Part shown: positions 9,816 to 20,289 of the stretch, piece by piece | Layout: every line of letters begins with the position of its first letter | How positions within the stretch are numbered: the stretch's first letter is position 1 | Assembly (NCBI GenBank): GCA_963791325.1 | Contig: CAWBRU010000016.1 | Location: forward strand, 175,262-239,261 | Length of the DNA stretch: 64,000 nucleotides | Direction of reading: 5' to 3' | From: JBEVJK01 sp963791325 | GTDB lineage: Bacteria > Pseudomonadota > Alphaproteobacteria > Rhizobiales > Rhizobiaceae | Made by a program: the position numbers and the translations under genes | The notes under the pieces: model-generated | The model's database searches: none | Told to the model about the DNA's origin: nothing | The model's input: the letters and a program-made list of their open reading frames with translations, nothing else

Positions 9816-11901
9816 ATGGCATTCAATTCATCACATGCCGCGCTCAATCTTGCGTCGGCCCTGCTGGCACTCTGCTGCCTCTCCGGCCGACCCGTTCAGG
9901 CCCAAGCCGTCGCCCCGCCGCCGGCCAAGGTCGAACAGCTTTTCGGTCTGCTCGACGACCCTGAGGTCAAGACGTGGCTGGCCGGCCAAAAGGCCGCCAA
10001 GGCCAAGCCCGAGAGCGACGAGGCGGCGGTCGCCGACCAGATCTCCACGGTCGAGTCCTATGTCCGCGCCCGGATCACGGCAATGGTCCAGGCCGTGCCG
10101 CGGCTGCCGTCGGAGTTCCAGCGAGCCGTCAACATCCTGGTCACCGACGTCAATAGCGGCCGCCGCGGCGCGGTGACGGCCATCGTGCTTGTCCTTGTGG
10201 CTGTCGGATATGCGGCTGAATGGCTGTTCCGGCGGCTGATGATCGCCCGCCGCCGGCCGACCGAGCTGCAGGCCGAGCACAATATGCGGCTGCTGACCGA
10301 GCCCATCCCGCTCCTGGTGTTTGCCGTGGCGAGCGCCGGGCTGTTTCTGATGTTCTCCTGGCCGCCGCTGTTGCGGCGCTTCGTGCTCACCTTGCTGTGC
10401 GCCTTCATCGCCTTCCGCGTCGTGCGGACGATTGCCTTCATGCTGCTCCGGCCGAAGGGTGGCCATGGCGAGCCCACGCGGCTGGTCGAAGCGAATGATG
10501 CGTCGGCCGCTTTCTGGTTCTTGCGCGTGCAGCTGTTTGCCGGATTGTTCCTGTTCGGCTGGGCGGTGGTCAGCTTGATGCCCACCCTCGGCTTCTCGCC
10601 CGGCGCCCGCGGATTGATCGGCTACGCGCTCGGCCTCGGCTTGCTGGCCATCGGCATCGAAACCGTCTGGCGGCGCCCGGACGCACAGCGGGCCGGCGCC
10701 TTCGGCCATGCCCGGGCCTGGCTGACCAGTGTCCTTCTGGCGCTCTTGTGGATGGTCTGGGTGGCCGGTCTGAACGGCCTGCTCTGGCTCGGCATCTATG
10801 CCCTCATCCTGCCGCCGGCGGTGCGCGGGGTCGGCGCCATCGCCGCCCGCGTCGGCGGGCGCGAGCACAGCAAGAGCCTCGGCAATGTGATCGCCAACGT
10901 GCTGATCGTGCGCGGCGCCCGCGCCGTCGTGATCGGCCTGGCGGTCGCCTGGCTGGCCTACATCTTCCGCGAGACGACGACGATGATCGGCAACAGCGCG
11001 TCCGTCGAGCGGGTCATTCAGGGCGTGCTGAACGGCATTATCGTGCTGCTTATCGCCGATCTCATCTGGCAGCTGGCCAAAGCCTATATCGAGTTCCGGC
11101 TGGAACTCACCGGCCACGGCTCCAGTGCCGACGAGCTCGCCCGCAACGGCCGGCTGCGCACGCTGCTGCCGATCTTCCGCAACGCGCTGGCGGTGTTCAT
11201 TGCCGTGGTCGCGGTGCTGACCATCCTGGCCGGCCTCGGCATCCAGATCATGCCGCTGATCGCCGGAGCCGGCATCTTCGGCGTCGCCATCGGCTTCGGC
11301 TCGCAGACGCTGGTCAAGGACATCCTCTCCGGCGTCTTCTACATGCTCGACGACGCCTTCCGGGTCGGCGAATACATCCAGAGCGGCAGCTACAAGGGCA
11401 CTGTCGAATCGTTCAGCTTGCGCTCGGTGCGCCTGCGGCATCATCGCGGTCCGGTGTTCACGGTCCCGTTCGGCACCCTGGGCGCCGTCCAGAACATGAG
11501 CCGCGACTGGGTGGTGGAGAAGATCACCATGTCGGTGACCTATGATTCCGACGTCGAGCTGGCGCGCAAGCTGATCAAGAAGATCGGTCAGGAATTGGCG
11601 GAGGATCCCGAATTCGCGGCGAGCACGATCCAGCCGCTCAAGATGCAGGGCATCGACAGCTTTGGCGAATTCCGGCATCGTGCTGGCGATGAAGCTGATG
11701 ACCAAGCCGGGCGAGCAGTCCGGCATCAAGCGCAGGGCCTATGTGATGATCAAGAAGGCCTTCGACGAGAACGGCATCAAGCTCGCCACCCCGACCGTGC
11801 AGGTGGCCGGTGGCGAGGAGCATGCGACGGCAGCCGCTGGCGATATGCTGCGTCGCCGGCGCGCTAAGGCGGCGCAGGAGGCGTTGGCTGCGGCAGGCTA
11901 A
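9816..11901 (+). pseudogene. MscS family mechanosensitive ion channel, late frameshift
   Basis: A large small-conductance mechanosensitive channel of about 695 residues. It has a signal peptide (LASALLALCCLSG, cut near QAQA), a periplasmic helical segment, many membrane helices, then the MscS core GAGIFGVAIGFGSQTLVKDI with LSGVFYMLDDAFRVGEYIQS and the beta domain FTVPFGTLGAVQNMSRDW. The frame holds until about 11670, where one extra base shifts it. The true C terminus (FDENGIKLATPTVQVAGG) is read to a TAA at 11899-11901. The channel would release solutes on osmotic downshift. ATG 9816 follows an AGGAGG about 10 bases upstream. Confidence 0.85.
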
Positions 11902-11913
11902 GACGGCCGATTG

Positions 11914-12490
11914 TCAATTACCGACAGGCAACCCGGCCTTGCGCAACGACGACATCATCCTATCAAGATCCCCTGGACTACCCAAGCGCGCGCTCAGTTC
12001 GGCGCGCATGCTGCGCACCAGATCAGCTTCGTTCTGTGACAGCCAGTCGGCTTCGTACTTGTCTTCTTGGAGCATGCCGGCTTCGGCGAAGGTCGCCGCT
12101 GCAACAATATGAAAGTTTGGGTTGTCGGGCTTGGGAGTCTCGTCCCATGGACCCAGGACCCAGGCTACCGCTGAGCGCAGATCGCCATCGAAATAGGCGC
12201 AAAGATCGAGGGCCACCTCGTAGTAGGCGAGCAGCCCGGGTTGCGTTCGCGCGCCTGTTTGAGCAAGGCGCAGCCTCTGGCCAATCATCCGACATCGCCA
12301 AACGGAAGCCATACTCGCCCATCAGTTCCGTGTCATTGGGGTTAAGCGCCAGAGCCTGGGCGCCGACCTCGAGGGCCGCATCCCGCTCGCGATTAGAATA
12401 GAGAGCTTGTCGGCCGACGAGACATGGTTCGCACCGGCCCGGGAGCGGACATTGAGGTAACTGCGCTGAAGGTTGCGGTTCCGACGAAAC
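11914..12490 (-). pseudogene. TPR-containing C-terminal part of an adenylate cyclase-like protein
   Basis: Minus-strand blocks RDAALEVGAQALALNPNDTE, LMGEYGFRLAMSDDWPE and, after a frameshift near 12270, PGLLAYYEVALDLCAYFDGD and LVRSMRAELSARLGSPGDLD match the end of rhizobial cyclase-TPR proteins. The cyclase domain is absent; upstream sequence is unrelated. The fragment ends with a proper stop at 11914, convergent with the MscS gene. It appears to be a fourth, dead relative of the cyclase genes in this window. Confidence 0.6.
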
Positions 12491-12610
12491 CAGACCTTCC
12501 GCGTGCTTCCAGGCGATCCGCGTTTTGCGCCCATTGCAGACGTTCAGACCTGGCTGGGAGGAATGACCGAATTGCAGTATTTTGTAGAAAAGTCTGGGGA
12601 CTTGAGAACG

Positions 12611-12937
12611 ATGCTTATGAAGCTCACCCTGGCGGCGATGCTTGCTGCCGTGTCGACAGCCACGAGCGCCCATGATTGGTACGAAGACAAGTTCGACCCA
12701 CAGCTGAAAGTCAAGTGTTGCGGTGGTTTTGATTGCCGCGCCGTGCCCCAGTCTTCAATACGGTCCAGGACCGATGGGGGCTATACTTACACGCCACACA
12801 ACTTCACCATTCCACCGGATCGCGTGCAGGAATCCCCAGATGGTCAATACCACATCTGCGAGGACACTTACTTCGGTACAAATCAGGCGTATTGGCGTTG
12901 CTTCTTCGCCCCTCAGGTTAGCGTCTCTCGGCTGTAA
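12611..12937 (+). CDS. Small secreted cysteine-rich protein
   Basis: From ATG 12611 (or 12617) the product is about 108 residues with a signal peptide (KLTLAAMLAAVSTATSA, cut before HDWYED). The mature part holds six cysteines (CCGGFDC, HICEDTYF, YWRCFF), suggesting disulfides or metal binding in the periplasm. No family name can be given with confidence. The frame is open further upstream to 12473, but the signal peptide fixes the start. It stands alone between pseudogenes. Confidence 0.6.
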   Translation: MLMKLTLAAMLAAVSTATSAHDWYEDKFDPQLKVKCCGGFDCRAVPQSSIRSRTDGGYTYTPHNFTIPPDRVQESPDGQYHICEDTYFGTNQAYWRCFFAPQVSVSRL

Positions 12938-13585
12938 CCGCGCCGAAATTACCACACGGCGACGGAGCACATCGCGCGCCTAGTGATCGCAGCGAGGACC
13001 ATCAACCGACCGATCCGTCTCGAACGAAAGAAAATGCGCTGACGATCGCAGAGAAAGACCATCGATGAGGGACGTCATCAGCATTCTCACCCCGGAGCAG
13101 GAGGAAAGCTCCTTTGGCCACTCTTTCGACATGTGCCAGGTGCGGTTGCAAATATTATTTTCCCAAGGCCCGGCATTCGGATTATCTCAGCTCAAGGCGC
13201 TGTGGCACCGTCTTCAAGGGCTCTCATGCTTCCTTCCATTCATGAATGTTGGTCCGCAGACCGGACGTTGCGCCGGCAGCTATCCATTCTGGCCAGCCGG
13301 CGCGCGTCGCCGGGCGATCGTTGGCGTGGTCCTCAGAAGGCTTCGCCAGGAGCGTGAGCGCTCCTCTGCGAACCAAGATGCATGTAGCAATTGCAGCCTA
13401 TCGAGGCGAGCGCGACTTACGCCAACGCGACGCTTGGCTCAAAGCTGCCTCGAGCCCGGCGCAAAAGTTGGCAGCTTTGCGCCGATCTCGGCCGTAGTGC
13501 CAAAGTTCGCATCGGCCTGAAAGCGGACGTCGAGGTGGTGACTGCATGGGGGTCGCGGTTTCGCGAGCAGCTTACAACCGACGCG
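12938..13585 (+). other. Gene-poor stretch
   Basis: A plus-strand frame runs 13065-13520 from an ATG, but it has no recognisable domain and a cysteine- and arginine-rich composition like out-of-frame translation. Nothing else is seen. Confidence 0.4.
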
Positions 13586-13831
13586 TCATTGCCGCAATAT
13601 TCCCGCCGCACTCGGAAGCTCGGCAAGGACCGTCGTGTGCCCGTATCCCGGCAACAATCGCAGCGTCGATCCGGCGATCAGGTCTGCGGTGTGGCGGCTG
13701 TGCGTCCGCGGCACCGCGCGATCGACTTCGCCGTGCAATACCAAGGCGCTGCTTCCCAGAGGTATTCGTTGCGGCGGCGCCATCGACGGAACCTCACTAG
13801 CATGGTCTCCGGCCAAACCTAGCTTGGACAA
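13586..13831 (-). pseudogene. Alpha/beta hydrolase C-terminal fragment
   Basis: The minus strand reads PLGSSALVLHGEVDRAVPRT, HSRHTADLIAGSTLRLLPGY and GHTTVLAELP. This is the usual last part of an alpha/beta hydrolase, with the acidic catalytic Asp after LVLHGE and the catalytic His in GYGH. The nucleophile elbow and the rest of the fold are missing, since the 3' end of the WD40 gene begins at once upstream. It is a remnant. Confidence 0.45.
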
Positions 13832-16800
13832 TCGTCAACTTCGCCTTCGACAGGAAGGAAGAAACGGCGCCGTTCACAACCGGTCAGTTCCCGCGGGACA
13901 GCTTGTTTGGCGTAAACGATGAGGTCCTGAAGTGTCGGGAAAGCGTGTACGATTCGTGCGCTCTCCTCACTGGACACAATTGCGATCCTTGTTCCGTCCG
14001 AACTGAACGACGCGCTTGTCAACGCCGGCCTGATGACCTCACGGCTGGCGAGAACGGCCATCTGACGCCCGGACTGTGCTTCCCACAGCCGGACGGTGCG
14101 ATCCTTGAATGACGCCGTGATCACGTATGCGCCAGTGGGGCTGAATTGTGCGCTGGTCACATCCCCACTGTGACCCCTCAGTACGACCTTCTCTATGCCG
14201 TCCGGAACACTCCAGATGCGGACGGTTCCATCGCGTGAGGCCGTCAGCAAAGATCTACCGTCCCGGCTGAACGAGACGACCGTCAGCTCCTCGCTGTGTC
14301 CTTTCAGCGTCGCAACACTGCTCCCGTCCTTGATCGACCAGATCCGGGCGGTTCGGTCGAGCGAAGCGGTGGCGACCAGTTGCCCGTCTGGACTGAAATC
14401 TGCCGCGGAGATCCGGCCCTGATGCCCGCTCAGAACCTTCAATTCAGTGCCATCCGGCTTCAGAAGGCGCGCGGGGTTGTCGCCCGTTGCCGCCAGGATG
14501 ATACTTCCGTCTCGACTAAAGACAATCTGCTGCAGTTTCCAGTTGGTTTTGATGACGGCCAGTTCGGCACCCCTTGCTGCGTCCCATAGCTGTGCGGTAC
14601 CGCCCATTGATGCCGAACTCAGCAAGGCTCCGTCAGGACTAAACTGAATGTGAAGCACCCCGGCACGCGACCTGAACTGCGTCACTTCGTGCCTGCTTGC
14701 TACGTCCCAGATCAGAACTTGACCCTCAAGAGACGCAGCGGCAATGCGAGTTCCATCGGGGCTGAACGCCGCGGTTTGGGCAATTGTGTGTGTGTCCAGC
14801 CTCGCCAGCTCACGCCCGGTCACAACATTCCAAAGGTGTACCGCGGCGTCTCCTCCCCCCGTCACAAGGTGAACGTTGTCGGGACTGAAGACCGCAAACG
14901 TGGGTGAGTATTCCTGCCGGAGTGTGGTCGTAAGAACGCCGTCGAGATCCCAGAGCCGAGCGGTGCCATCGTGCGAAGCGGTAAGGAGAACATCATTGTC
15001 AACCGGGCTGAACTCAACATGCTCGACAAGGCCCGTATGGGCCTTGATAGTCGTGAGCAGAGATGCGCGGTCGACGTCCCAAATGCGGATCATGTGGTCC
15101 AGGGAAGTTGTCGCCAAGTAGCGATCGTCCCGATTGAAGACGCTGTTCATTTCCTGGTCCAAGTCGTCGGCAGCTACGGAGGCCAGCTTGATCCCTGGGG
15201 TTTCTTGGCCGAGCACGCCCAGCAATTTCCCAGAGGCCCCGTCCCATAGGCGGGCGCTGCCGTCGAGGGATACGGTCGCAATTCGGCGACCGTCGTGACT
15301 GAACGTTACGCCTTTTAGTTGCGTGTCGCTCTTGTGACCCGCAAAAGTCGCAATTTCTGTTTCCTTCGACAGATCAAAGAGCCGGGACACATTGCCGTAT
15401 GAAATGGGCCCCCAGCCACTTATAAGCATCCGGCCTCCATCCGGGCTAAACGCGACGCTGTAGGGCCATATGGGAATCTGCAGTGCCTTCCTTAGTTTCC
15501 CATCTTCTGTATTCCAGATCGAAACGATGTGTTGATGCTTGCCTTGCAGATTCACGCCTTGCGCGGTCGCGAAGCCGCTGCCATCCGGACTGAAGCAACC
15601 AAGCGGGACACCGCTCTCCACTCTAAGAACCTTTTCTCCGGTCCTAGCATCCCAAAGCGTGGCCTTGATCTGATCGCCGGCTGTCAGCACCCGATCCCCG
15701 CTCGGGCTGAAAGTCGCAATTGGAAGACGGCCGACTGGCCGAAGAACAAAGAGCTGCTTACCCGAGACGGCGTCCCAGACGCGCGCCGTGTCGTCTCTAG
15801 CTGCGGTAATGACACGGCTACCGTCAGGGCTGAATTCAGCTCTCTCTACAACTCGTCCGTGACCACTTAAGGTCACGGTCTCGGCACCGTTCGAGACGTC
15901 CCAAATGCGAGCGTTCTTGTCGTAGGATGAGGTGACAATGCGATTGCCTGTCCTGTTGAAAGCGGCATCTGTCACCGCGGCATCATGCTTGAAAATCCTC
16001 GCTTGATGATGTGCAAGCAAAGCTTGGTAAAGCGCGGCCTCTGCTTCGAAGACATAGGGCCGTCTCTGCGCAGCTGCGTCGGTCGGCAGCAGCGTTTCGA
16101 GTGCCAACAGGATCGCGGCCTCGGTATCCCCGCTCGCCGCGGTCTGCTGCGAGAGCAGGGAAAGTGACAGAGAGTGACTGTGGAGCGCCTCGTCGCGGGC
16201 GGCAAGAGCCTCCTTCTCAGCCGTTTGCGCCAACACCGCATGGCGGGTTGCTTCCTGTTGTCCTCTGAACCCGACGAAAGCGCCCGCGCCGGCCATGAGA
16301 GCCAACACCGTCGCCACTATTGCAGCATAGCGCGTGCGCCGCGCGAGCCGGCTCGCCGCCATGGCCGCAAGGTTGCGGCGTTCGGCCTCGCGCTCTGGCG
16401 TTCAGCCTCGCGCTCCAAGCGTTCAGCTTCACGCTCGAGTCGCTCGCGTTTTGCCGCTTCGGCAGCCTCGATCAGTGCCCGCTCTGCCTGCCGATCCTTC
16501 TCCTCTCTCTCCTGCTGGGCACGCGAAGACGCCTCGATGTATTCGACGATTTGATCGTCGACTTCCTCCCGTCTCGACAGCAGCAGTTCCTCGCCTTCGG
16601 CCAGACGCTTTCCGGCCGGCAGCAGAAGGTCCGGGTTCTTGTTGTCCGAAAGCCATCGGCGGGCATCGGCCTGAGCCGCGCGCGCGTCTCGAGGAAGCTT
16701 CGGTTCGCGTTGACGATGTCGCGCGCGCGCGGCCAGCGGCTCAACAGCGCTTCATGCGCCACCCGGACAACGACGGCCCTTCGGCATCTTCGTCGCTGAC

Positions 16801-18443
16801 GAGGAGCCGGGCGGCGATCAGCGCATCGACAAGAGCCGATCGCTGCCGGCGTTCCGGCGACTTCGGCGAGCAAGGCCGGGCGTGCCGTGACGGTTTCGTC
16901 GCCCAGGCGCACCGTGGTGAGGGCGCGCAGCACCGCCGGCAAGCCGTCCTGGATCTCAGGCGGGAGCGCGTCGACGACTTCGTCGGCGCGCCGTGCGATC
17001 GCACCTTCAAGACCGCCAAGCGCACGATACGCGGCAAAGGTGAGCAGTCGCCGCTCTCGGCCGGCCTCGTAGAGCGCGTCGAGCACGAACTCGAGAAGCG
17101 GCAACGATCCGGGATCGGCCGCCGCCGCCTCCTGCAGCACATCGTCGAGCCGGCCCTGATCGGCGACTCTCCTCGAAGCGAAGGCCGGCCGCGCGCGCCG
17201 GCTCGCGGATGATCTGGGCGATCTCCGGGCCGGTCGGAGGCAACAGCTCGTAGCTGCCGAGGCCATCCTTCAGCGCCGAGAAGCCCGGAACTTCGCCGCA
17301 GCGGTGAAAGAAGTCCGCTCGGATCGTGCCGATCACCCAGACGAGCCCGCTGCCGGCAAAGGCCGCGAGCAGCCGCACGAGCACTTCGCGCGACGCCGGC
17401 TCCTCCTCGGTCGTGAACAGCTCCTCCATCTGATCGACGGCAAGCGACCAGGCGCACCTGCGAGCGGGGCTGAACCGGCAGCGTCGCCGCCTTGCCCAGC
17501 GCCGGCGGATCAGCGCAAGCGCCCGATCGGGAGCGCTGCGAACAGAGTCGAGCCAACTCGGCCGCTGATTCGTCCTGAGCGAGCTCCGGCAGCGCTTCGT
17601 CACGAAGCAATCCCGCGGCCAGCGATGCGATCGCATCCGGCCCCTCCGACGGGCGGATCAGGCAGCGCCGCCACAACGCGATGCCGGCCACTGCGCCTGG
17701 TCGGGTGATCGCAGGCAGCAGCCCGGCTCGCAGCAGCGACGACTTGCCCGAGCCGCTCATGCCGTAGATCAGCAGGAATGCCTTGCCGCTCGCGGCCAGC
17801 TGCTCCAGCCTCTCGGTGCAGGTGGCGATGGCGCGCGCCCGGCCGAAGAACAGGTCGGCATGTTCGAATTCGAAGACGTCAAGACCGCGGAACGGCGACT
17901 TGACCTGCTCCTCCGATGCGAGCGGCACACGATAGGCGCGCACCGGCCGCGCGATGTTCTTCACCTTGTGCTCGCCAAGATCGAGGAAATCGAGCGAGAG
18001 CCGATCGCGAACCTGCGCATGGATCGCTTCGGAGATGCACATTCCGCCCGGTGGCGACAAGCGCCTCCAAGCGCGCGGCAACGTTGACGCCGTCGCCCAT
18101 CAGATTGTCGCCGTCGACGACGACATCGCCGAGATTGATGCCGATGCGAAATCGCATGCGGCTCGCTCGGGCAAGTCGGCGTTCCGTCGGTCGAGTCGCC
18201 AGCTGGATTTCGGTCGCGCACCGCACCGCCTCGACCGGGCTCGCGAACTCGGCAATGACGCTGTCGCCGGCACTCCCGAAGACGCGGCCCGCCATGCTCG
18301 GCGATCAGCCCGTCGATGACCTCGCGATGGGCCTTGAGGGTCGCAAGCGTGCTCTCCTCGTCCTTGCCCATCAGCCGGCTGTAGCCGACCACATCGGCTG
18401 CAAGGATGGCAGCCATTCTGCGCTGAACGCGATCCACGGCCAT
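13819..18443 (-). pseudogene. Class III nucleotide cyclase - nSTAND NTPase - WD40 fusion, frame-broken in its first half
   Basis: The N terminus (ATG 18443, ribosome site AGGAG) reads QRRMAAILAADVVGYSRLMG, a class III adenylate/guanylate cyclase catalytic domain. It continues with FRIGINLGDVVVDGDNLMGD and GVNVAARLEAL. Next comes a STAND-type NTPase with a FRGLDVFEFEHADLFFGR box and Walker A GMSGSGKSS near 17763-17740. A membrane helix (AAIVATVLALMAGAGAFVGF, near 16330-16270) precedes about a dozen WD40 repeats (DGSRVITAARDDTARVWD type) from 15990 to 13850. The WD40 half (16362-13819) is one open frame; the cyclase/NTPase half has breaks near 18290, 18090, 17650, 17450, 17170, 16760 and 16400. 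Intact, it would be about 1,540 residues: a membrane-linked sensor whose propeller and NTPase could control cyclic-nucleotide synthesis (inferred). Confidence 0.8.
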
Positions 18444-18927
18444 TGTAAGCTCCTGCGCTACGGAACATCCTATGGCAAAAGGTACGCGATGAGGAGGGGA
18501 CCAAATCGACCCCGAAGCGCAAGCGAGCCTGGTTCCTCGCAACGACGGCTGTATGGCTTCTCGTCGAACACCTTCTCCGGACGTCTCCCCCCATGCGCCA
18601 GTAATGGATTAGTGGAGACGTTGACCCTACCTCGCAGAATGTCCGCTTAGGGCGCTCTGGACGCAAATAGCGGACGGTCAGCTTCCGTCCGAAAGCAGCC
18701 AGGCCGACAAGCGGCACATGTCGGCCCTAGAACCCCAGACTGGCAACTACTGAAAACAGACATTAGCGGCGACCACGCTGGAGTTCGCAGTTGCAGCAGA
18801 AAGAGAAGTTCGTTCAGGACGTTAGATAGAGGGTGTGCGCCAGAAACAGGTATCATGAGCCGTGTGTAGATTGACAGGCTTGGTGAGCCCTTTGGGGATG
18901 GTGACGACGAAATCTCAACCGGTGCGG
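18444..18927 (-). other. Intergenic stretch between the cyclase and the binding protein
   Basis: No gene is seen. Minus-strand frames run through the region but belong to extensions of the neighbouring genes in wrong frames. The promoter of the cyclase gene should lie near 18450-18600, but no clear -35/-10 pair stands out. Confidence 0.4.
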
Positions 18928-20242
18928 CTACCTGCAGCCCTGCTCGGCAATGGTTGCCCTCCAGTCGGCGGCGAGCCCGTCGAGCGTCTCCTTTGCCGAG
19001 CCGACACCTTGGAGCAGATAGGGTCCGAGACGGGCGTTCATCTGGTCGAGAAGCTTGGCGTAAAAGGGCACCGCCCAGAAATCCTTCACGACAAAGAGGC
19101 TCTGATAGAAAGCTTCGTTGTAGGGAGTAGCGTTGCGGAATCTTGCCGATGCCAGAATCCGGGCGTCGGCGGTATAGCCACCGAGATCGGCCCACTTTTG
19201 CTGCGTCTCGTCGAGAGAAAGCCACTTCAGGAACTTTCTGGCTTCCTCCTGTTTGTGCGAATAGGAGACGATCGAAATGCCCTGGCCGCCGAGCGCTGTG
19301 AAACGCTCGCCGCCCGGGCCGGCCGGGCTGGCAAAGAAACCGGTCTCGGCGGCGTTCGGGTTGATCGACGGATTTAGCAGCGCTGGAAAGAAGGCGAAGA
19401 AGTTCATGCTCATGGCGGCCAGGCCACCGGTGATCGCCAGGTTTTCCTGCACATTCTCGGCATTGACCCAGCCCGGCGGGGTGAAGGAGTAGAGTTCCTT
19501 GTAGGCCTCCAGCGCCTGAATGCTTTGGGGTGAGTTGATGATGCCGTCGACCGCGCAGGTGGTGTAGTTGCCGAGCTCGCCGCCGTAGCTGAACAGCTCG
19601 GACATGAAGCCATTGGCCAGTCCGTCGCCGTTCAGTTCGGTGTAGATCGCGATGCCATAACGCGGCGGTTTGTGCGTGCGGTCGATAGAAGAACTCGGCG
19701 ATGTCGCGCAGGTCCTTCCAGGTCTTCGGCGGGGCGAGGTCATAGCCGTATTTTTCCTTGAAGGCCTTCATCTCGGAGGCATCCTCGAACCAGTCCTTGC
19801 GATAGGCCCAGCCGATCGCGTCGGCCTCGAGCGGAACGGCCCAATAGCGGGAGCTGCCCTTCGGATATTCTGAGTAATAAGTCATTGAGGCAGGAGTCAT
19901 GACCTTGGTGAGATCAAGCTCTTTCACGAGATCGCTCAGCTCGACATAGTGGCCCTCCGTCGCACCGGCTCCCAACCACTGCGAGTCGCCGACGATCATG
20001 TCGTAGGCATCGTCGTGGGCATTGAGCTCGGTGAACGCCTTGTTCTGGAAGTCGGGCCAGTTCACGGTCTCGACCGTCACTTTGACGCCAGTCTCCTTCT
20101 CATACTCGTTCGCCAGCTCCTGCAGGTAGTTGGCCGGATCCCAATCAGCCCACAGAATGGTGAGCTCGGTTGCAGCGGCCGGGCCACTCGCCATCACGAG
20201 CCCCGTGAGTGCGGCCCACACGATCAAAACACGTCTGAGCAT
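18928..20242 (-). pseudogene. Sugar ABC transporter substrate-binding protein (family 1), one frameshift
   Basis: A periplasmic extracellular solute-binding protein of about 437 residues. It has a signal peptide (LIVWAALTGLVMASGPAAA) and a mature start TELTILWADWDPANYLQELA. Family blocks include YDMIVGDSQWLGAGATEGHY and, after a break near 19685, YTELNGDGLANGFMSELFSY, then AAMSMNFFAFFPALLNP and LGGQGISIVSYSHKQEEARK with FLKWL. ATG 20242 has a strong GGAGGAAGAA ribosome site. No permease or ATPase gene adjoins it: the gene lies alone between two cyclase genes on the same strand. The ligand is unknown, probably a sugar or polyol. Confidence 0.8.
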
Positions 20243-20289
20243 TTCTTCCTCCCGCGGCGAACTGGCGCGCCCTTGCCGCCGCAGCGCAC

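Noticed and set aside
9831..11729. A 632-residue open frame on the minus strand
   Set aside because: It is antisense to the MscS channel gene, which has clear domains; the antisense product is His/Gln/Asp-rich as expected from the reverse of GC-rich coding DNA.
13065..13520. Possible 151-residue gene on the plus strand
   Set aside because: Composition resembles out-of-frame translation, with no domain or ribosome site.
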